From NCBI GenBank assembly GCA_050174775.1, contig JBFXJP010000001.1, positions 868,001 through 932,000 on the forward strand: 64,000 bases of DNA, given 5' to 3'. The translations under genes and the position numbers were made by a program. How positions within the stretch are numbered: position 1 is the stretch's first letter; the number at the start of each line of letters is the position of its first letter. The notes beneath the pieces were generated by a model. The model saw only the letters and a program-made list of their open reading frames with translations. It ran no database searches and was not told the DNA's origin. Below, piece after piece: positions 60,755 to 64,000 of this stretch. The DNA comes from CAYPGJ01 sp050174775 (lineage in GTDB: Bacteria; Planctomycetota; Phycisphaerae; Phycisphaerales; UBA1924).

Positions 60755-61588
60755 ATGAGCCAGGACGGTGCTGAGCGGGTGACGATCCGGACGCTGAAGC
60801 GGATGGCTGCGCGGGGTGAGCCGTTTGCGTGTCTGACGTGTTATGACGCGACGACGGCGCGGTGGCTGGAGGCCGCGGGTGTGCATGTGTTGCTGGTGGG
60901 GGACACTGCGGCTGAGGTGGTGCTTGGGTATGACAGCACGATTCACATGCCGCTGGATGTTGCGGTGGCGTTGACGGCCGGTGTGAAGCGGGGGGCGCCG
61001 AGCCGGATGGTGATGGCGGACATGCCGTTCATGTCGTACCAGGCCGGTGAGGATGAGGCGATCAAGAACGCGGGTCGGTTTTTGACGGAGGGGCTGGCGG
61101 ACATCGTGAAGGTGGAGGCGGATACGGAGTTGGCGCCGCTGATCCGGAGGATGACGCGCGCGGGGATCGCGGTGTGCGGGCACGTGGGGAGCAAGCCGCA
61201 GACGGTGCGCGTGACGGGCGGGTATGCCAGTGCGGGGCGGACGCCGGCGGACGCTGATGAGATTGTTCGGGATGCGAAGGCGCTTGAGGATGCGGGGGCT
61301 GTGTGTCTGTTGATTGAGGCCGTGCCGAGTGAGGTGGCGGATCGGGTGGTGCGTGAGACGAGCGTGCCGGTGATCGGGATCGGGGCTGGGCCGGGGGTGC
61401 ACGGGCAGATTCTGGTGTTGCAGGATTTGATCGGGATGACCCGGTGGCAGCCGGGGTTCGCGGAGCCGATTGCGCAGGTGGGCGAGGCGATTCGTGGGGC
61501 TGCTGAGGAGTGGGCGAAGCGGGTGGCTGCGCGGCGGGCGAGCGAGTTTCGGTTTGAGATGAAACGGGAGGGGGCGAAGTCGGTTTAG
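60755..61588 (+). CDS. panB: 3-Methyl-2-oxobutanoate hydroxymethyltransferase
   Basis: This 277-aa protein has the PanB pattern: LTCYDATTARWLEAAGV, LLVGDTAAEVVLGYDST, PLDVAVALTAGVKRGA, VMADMPFMSYQ, GHVGSKPQTV and GIGAGPGVHGQILV. It transfers a hydroxymethyl group from methylene-THF to 2-oxoisovalerate in pantothenate synthesis. The ATG at 60755 is one choice; an in-frame ATG at 60746 is close. With the CoaB-like gene at 41.2 kb it shows CoA synthesis genes in two places. Confidence 0.95.
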   Translation: MSQDGAERVTIRTLKRMAARGEPFACLTCYDATTARWLEAAGVHVLLVGDTAAEVVLGYDSTIHMPLDVAVALTAGVKRGAPSRMVMADMPFMSYQAGEDEAIKNAGRFLTEGLADIVKVEADTELAPLIRRMTRAGIAVCGHVGSKPQTVRVTGGYASAGRTPADADEIVRDAKALEDAGAVCLLIEAVPSEVADRVVRETSVPVIGIGAGPGVHGQILVLQDLIGMTRWQPGFAEPIAQVGEAIRGAAEEWAKRVAARRASEFRFEMKREGAKSV

Positions 61589-61647
61589 GAGAATGGTTTG
61601 CGGGGCGTCTTTTGGACGGCGTGACGGGGTTCTCAGGAGCACGCGGC

Positions 61648-63120
61648 ATGCGACGGATTGTGACGATGGCGCCTGCGTTGGTGGTTGGTGGCGCGGTGGC
61701 TTTGGCGCTGTGGGGGGCGCCGAGGGTGGTGCGGGAGGCGATGCAGGCGCGGACGGGAGCGCGTGTGACGCTGGCGCAGCAGCGTTTGGACGGGGAGGAT
61801 GTTCTGGAGCGGATCAATCGCGCGGTGGCGGACATCGCGGAGTCGGTGGCGCCGAGCGTGGTGCACATCGATGCGATGGCGAGCGGGAGGCGCGGGGCGT
61901 TCTCCGCCGGGGCGGGGTGGGTGTATGACGATGCGGGGCACGTGGTGACGAACGCGCACGTGATTCGCGGTGCGGATGATCTGATCGTGCAGTTCTGGGA
62001 CGGGAGCAGCGCGCGGGCGTCGTTCGTGGGAGAGGATCGGGAGACGGACATCGCGGTGCTGCGGACGGAGGCGGGGACGAGCGTGATCCCCGCGCGGCGC
62101 GCGGAGCGCACGACGGTGCGCGTGGGTGAGCGGGTGTATGCGTTCGGCTCGCCGTTCGGGTTCAAGTTCTCGATGAGCCAGGGGATCGTGTCGGGGGTGG
62201 GCCGGTTCGCGCGCGGGGTGACGGGGCCGGGGGGGTATACGAATTTCCTGCAGACGGACGCGGCGGTGAACCCGGGGAACTCGGGCGGGCCGCTGGTGGA
62301 CATCCGCGGGCGCGTGATCGGGATGAACACGGCGATCGTGACGGGTGACAACCTGGACGGGAGCGTGGAGACGAAGAGTCAGAGCGCGGGTGTGGGGTTT
62401 GCGATTCCGGTGGAGACGATCGAGTCGGTGGTGGAGCAGATCGTTTCGAAGGGGGTGGTGCTGCGCGGGTTCCTGGGCGTGGGCGGGCTGGAGCGCGTCG
62501 ATCGGGAGTCGCTTCGGGAGTATGAGCTGGCGCGGGCGGATGAGTTCCGCGGGACGGGGCTGCTGTTGCGGAGCGTGGTGGAGGGAGAGGCCGCGGACAA
62601 GGCGGGCGTGCTTGCGGGGGACGTGATCACGCACGTTGGGGGTGAGCGTGTTTTGAACACGTGGGTGCTGCAGTCGAAGGTGGGTTCGAAGCGTCCGGGG
62701 GACGTTCTGCGGTTGACGGTGTGGCGTGAGGGGAGGACGGTGGACGTGGACGTGACGCTGGGCGCCGCGGCGTTTGATGCGCGCGGGCAGTTGCGGCCGG
62801 TGGATGCGGAGGCGTACGTCGCGGAGCGTCAGGGGAAGAGCGGCGGGCCTGAGGAGCGCGCGGCGCGGATGCTGGCGCGGCTGGGGATCGCGGACGTTGC
62901 CGCGGCGCAGGAGGGGGTGCGTCTGATGCTGGTGCGCGGGGGGACGCAGGCGCACGATCGGGGGTTCCGCACGGGTCAGGTGGTGCGGACGGTGAACGGG
63001 GCGCCGGTGATGAGCACGGAGGAGTTCTACCGTGCCGTGAGCGCGGCGAAGGGTGAGTGTGAGATGCAGGTGCTGGACACGGACAGTGAGTTGCGCCTGA
63101 CGTTGCGCGTGAGTGAGTGA
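61648..63120 (+). CDS. HtrA/DegP-type serine protease with two PDZ domains
   Basis: This 490-aa protein has a signal/anchor segment (residues 7-23). The catalytic triad is H104 in TNAHVIRG, D134 in ETDIAVL and S212 in NPGNSGGP. PDZ domain 1 starts near residue 275 and the second near residue 400. It is a periplasmic chaperone/protease. AGGAGC precedes the ATG at 61648; an alternative start at 61612 is less likely. Confidence 0.93.
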   Translation: MRRIVTMAPALVVGGAVALALWGAPRVVREAMQARTGARVTLAQQRLDGEDVLERINRAVADIAESVAPSVVHIDAMASGRRGAFSAGAGWVYDDAGHVVTNAHVIRGADDLIVQFWDGSSARASFVGEDRETDIAVLRTEAGTSVIPARRAERTTVRVGERVYAFGSPFGFKFSMSQGIVSGVGRFARGVTGPGGYTNFLQTDAAVNPGNSGGPLVDIRGRVIGMNTAIVTGDNLDGSVETKSQSAGVGFAIPVETIESVVEQIVSKGVVLRGFLGVGGLERVDRESLREYELARADEFRGTGLLLRSVVEGEAADKAGVLAGDVITHVGGERVLNTWVLQSKVGSKRPGDVLRLTVWREGRTVDVDVTLGAAAFDARGQLRPVDAEAYVAERQGKSGGPEERAARMLARLGIADVAAAQEGVRLMLVRGGTQAHDRGFRTGQVVRTVNGAPVMSTEEFYRAVSAAKGECEMQVLDTDSELRLTLRVSE

Positions 63121-63129
63121 AGCGGATGA

Positions 63130-64000
63130 TCAGTTCGGCGCGGGCGCGGGTGACTGGGGTGTGTGGAGGCGGGTCACGCGGAGGCGCGAGGGGAGGTCGG
63201 GGGCGTGGTAGACGCGGTGGGTTGCGGGGGTGAAGTCGGAGGCGTCTGCCTTGAAGATGTTGTCGACGTACTTCTGGGGATTGCGGTCGATGAGGGGGAA
63301 CCAGGTGGACTGGATCTGGACCTGGATGCGGTGGCCTTTCTTGAAGGTGTGGAGGAGGTCCTGGAGCGGGACGGTGACGCGGGTCGGCTCGTTGGGGGTG
63401 AAGGGCTCGGGCTTGGAGTAGGAGTTGCGGAAGCGGCCGCGGAAGGCTTCGGAGCGGACGAGCATGTGGTAGTTGCCCATCGAGGAGTGCTTGGGGGTGA
63501 AGGCGTTGTCGGGGGTGTCGGCTGGGAAGACGTCGATGAGCTTGACGACCCAGTCGGCGTCGGACTGGGAGGTTGAGACGATGAGGTCTGCCAGGACGGG
63601 GCCTGCGAGCGTGATGTCTTCGTCGAGGGGTGGGGTCTGGTAGACGAGGACGTCGGGGCGGCGGGCGGCGAAGCGTTGATCTGCGGTCATGTATTCGCGG
63701 GTCATGCCGCGGGAGACGTCTTCGATGAAGGGGACGGGCTTTGCGGGGTCGGAGATGAACTCGTCTGCGCGGTCGGAGGAGTCGGGGGGCGCGTCGAAGG
63801 AGAGGGTGGAGGCGGGATGGAGATAGAGGGAGACGGGTTCGCCGTCGGCGGGGGGCCATTGATCAAAGGTGCGCCAGACGTTGGCGCCGGTGTTAAAGAC
63901 TGTGGCTTCGGCGATGTCGGGGGCGGGGGCGTCCTTGAGGTGATGGCGGAAGAAGGGGAGCTCGATGTGCTCGCGGTACCAGAGGGAGGTTTTGACGTCG
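63130..64000 (-). CDS. CocE/NonD-family hydrolase, C-terminal part (5' partial)
   Basis: About 290 residues enter from the right edge, continuing the frame to 63999. The visible part matches the C-terminal jelly-roll domain of CocE/NonD-type hydrolases (X-Pro dipeptidyl peptidase C-terminal domain), with YQTPPLDEDITLAGPVLADLIVSTS and DWVVKLIDVFPAD. The alpha/beta-hydrolase catalytic part lies outside. It probably acts on an acyl or peptidyl substrate; which one is unknown. It converges with the htrA-like gene. Confidence 0.85.
   Translation of the reverse strand, partial: DVKTSLWYREHIELPFFRHHLKDAPAPDIAEATVFNTGANVWRTFDQWPPADGEPVSLYLHPASTLSFDAPPDSSDRADEFISDPAKPVPFIEDVSRGMTREYMTADQRFAARRPDVLVYQTPPLDEDITLAGPVLADLIVSTSQSDADWVVKLIDVFPADTPDNAFTPKHSSMGNYHMLVRSEAFRGRFRNSYSKPEPFTPNEPTRVTVPLQDLLHTFKKGHRIQVQIQSTWFPLIDRNPQKYVDNIFKADASDFTPATHRVYHAPDLPSRLRVTRLHTPQSPAPAPN

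Noticed and set aside
1..64000. CRISPR array, prophage, insertion sequence or biosynthetic gene cluster
   Set aside because: No regularly spaced repeats, transposase or integrase motifs, or NRPS/PKS modules were seen. The AMP-binding enzyme at 15.0 kb stands alone.

Overview
The window is about 64 kb of high-GC bacterial chromosome. It carries no phage, IS element or CRISPR array. It most likely comes from a planctomycete, probably of the class Phycisphaerae. The main reasons are the secreted proteins ending in paired dockerin-like calcium loops of the GDxNGDGxVNFxDLN...FG type, the very large pseudopilins, and repeated CC-x2-C metal-binding modules next to a DUF2231 membrane protein. The taxonomic call is an inference. 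About 63 protein genes and one tRNA-Leu(GAG) are supported, and many genes are joined by ATGA, GTGA or TGATG overlaps.

Layout, left half. 1-2.06 kb: the end of a CusA-type RND metal efflux pump, a secreted protein with four CC-x2-C modules, and a membrane protein with a fifth (metal handling). 2.06-11.4 kb, minus strand: methyltransferase plus photolyase, SpeA followed by a deoxyhypusine-synthase-like enzyme (polyamines), a class I glutamine amidotransferase plus HhH-GPD DNA glycosylase, a lipoprotein and a second methyltransferase. 11.4-23.1 kb, mostly plus strand: amidohydrolase, secreted M43-like protease, SDR reductase, tRNA-Leu, acyl-CoA ligase, SPOR and HEAT-like envelope proteins, a CbpA-like J protein, endonuclease III, TPR protein, RecX, lipoprotein and rhodanese.

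23.2-41.0 kb is the centrepiece: a ten-gene minus-strand operon for a type II secretion / type IV pilus machine. It reads PilB-like ATPase, PilT, second PilB/GspE ATPase, GspF, five prepilin-type proteins of 288-690 aa, and a 1636-aa GspK-like protein. The order matches gspE-F-G-H-I-J-K, but every (pseudo)pilin is enlarged and several carry DxNxDxxxD-like calcium loops.

41.2-50.5 kb: CoaB-like ligase plus TPR lipoprotein, then minus-strand units for protein deglycation (fructosamine-kinase-like plus low-molecular-weight phosphatase plus HscB-like protein), redoxin and a DsbD N-domain protein, MurA, and a regulatory set (DUF502, hibernation factor, EIIA-Ntr, HPr). 50.5-64 kb: TPR/metallopeptidase/PDZ protein, PurN, three secreted proteins with dockerin-like tails, a STAS protein, thioesterase, NadB, lipoprotein, an orphan Vsr endonuclease, PanB, an HtrA protease and the end of a CocE/NonD-type hydrolase.

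Two patterns span the window. G-over-C excess on the + strand changes sign at least three times (near 12, 28 and 51 kb) regardless of gene direction. A hairpin repeat of about 50 bp occurs three times. The most original material is the oversized pseudopilin operon and its possible link to the dockerin-tailed exported proteins.
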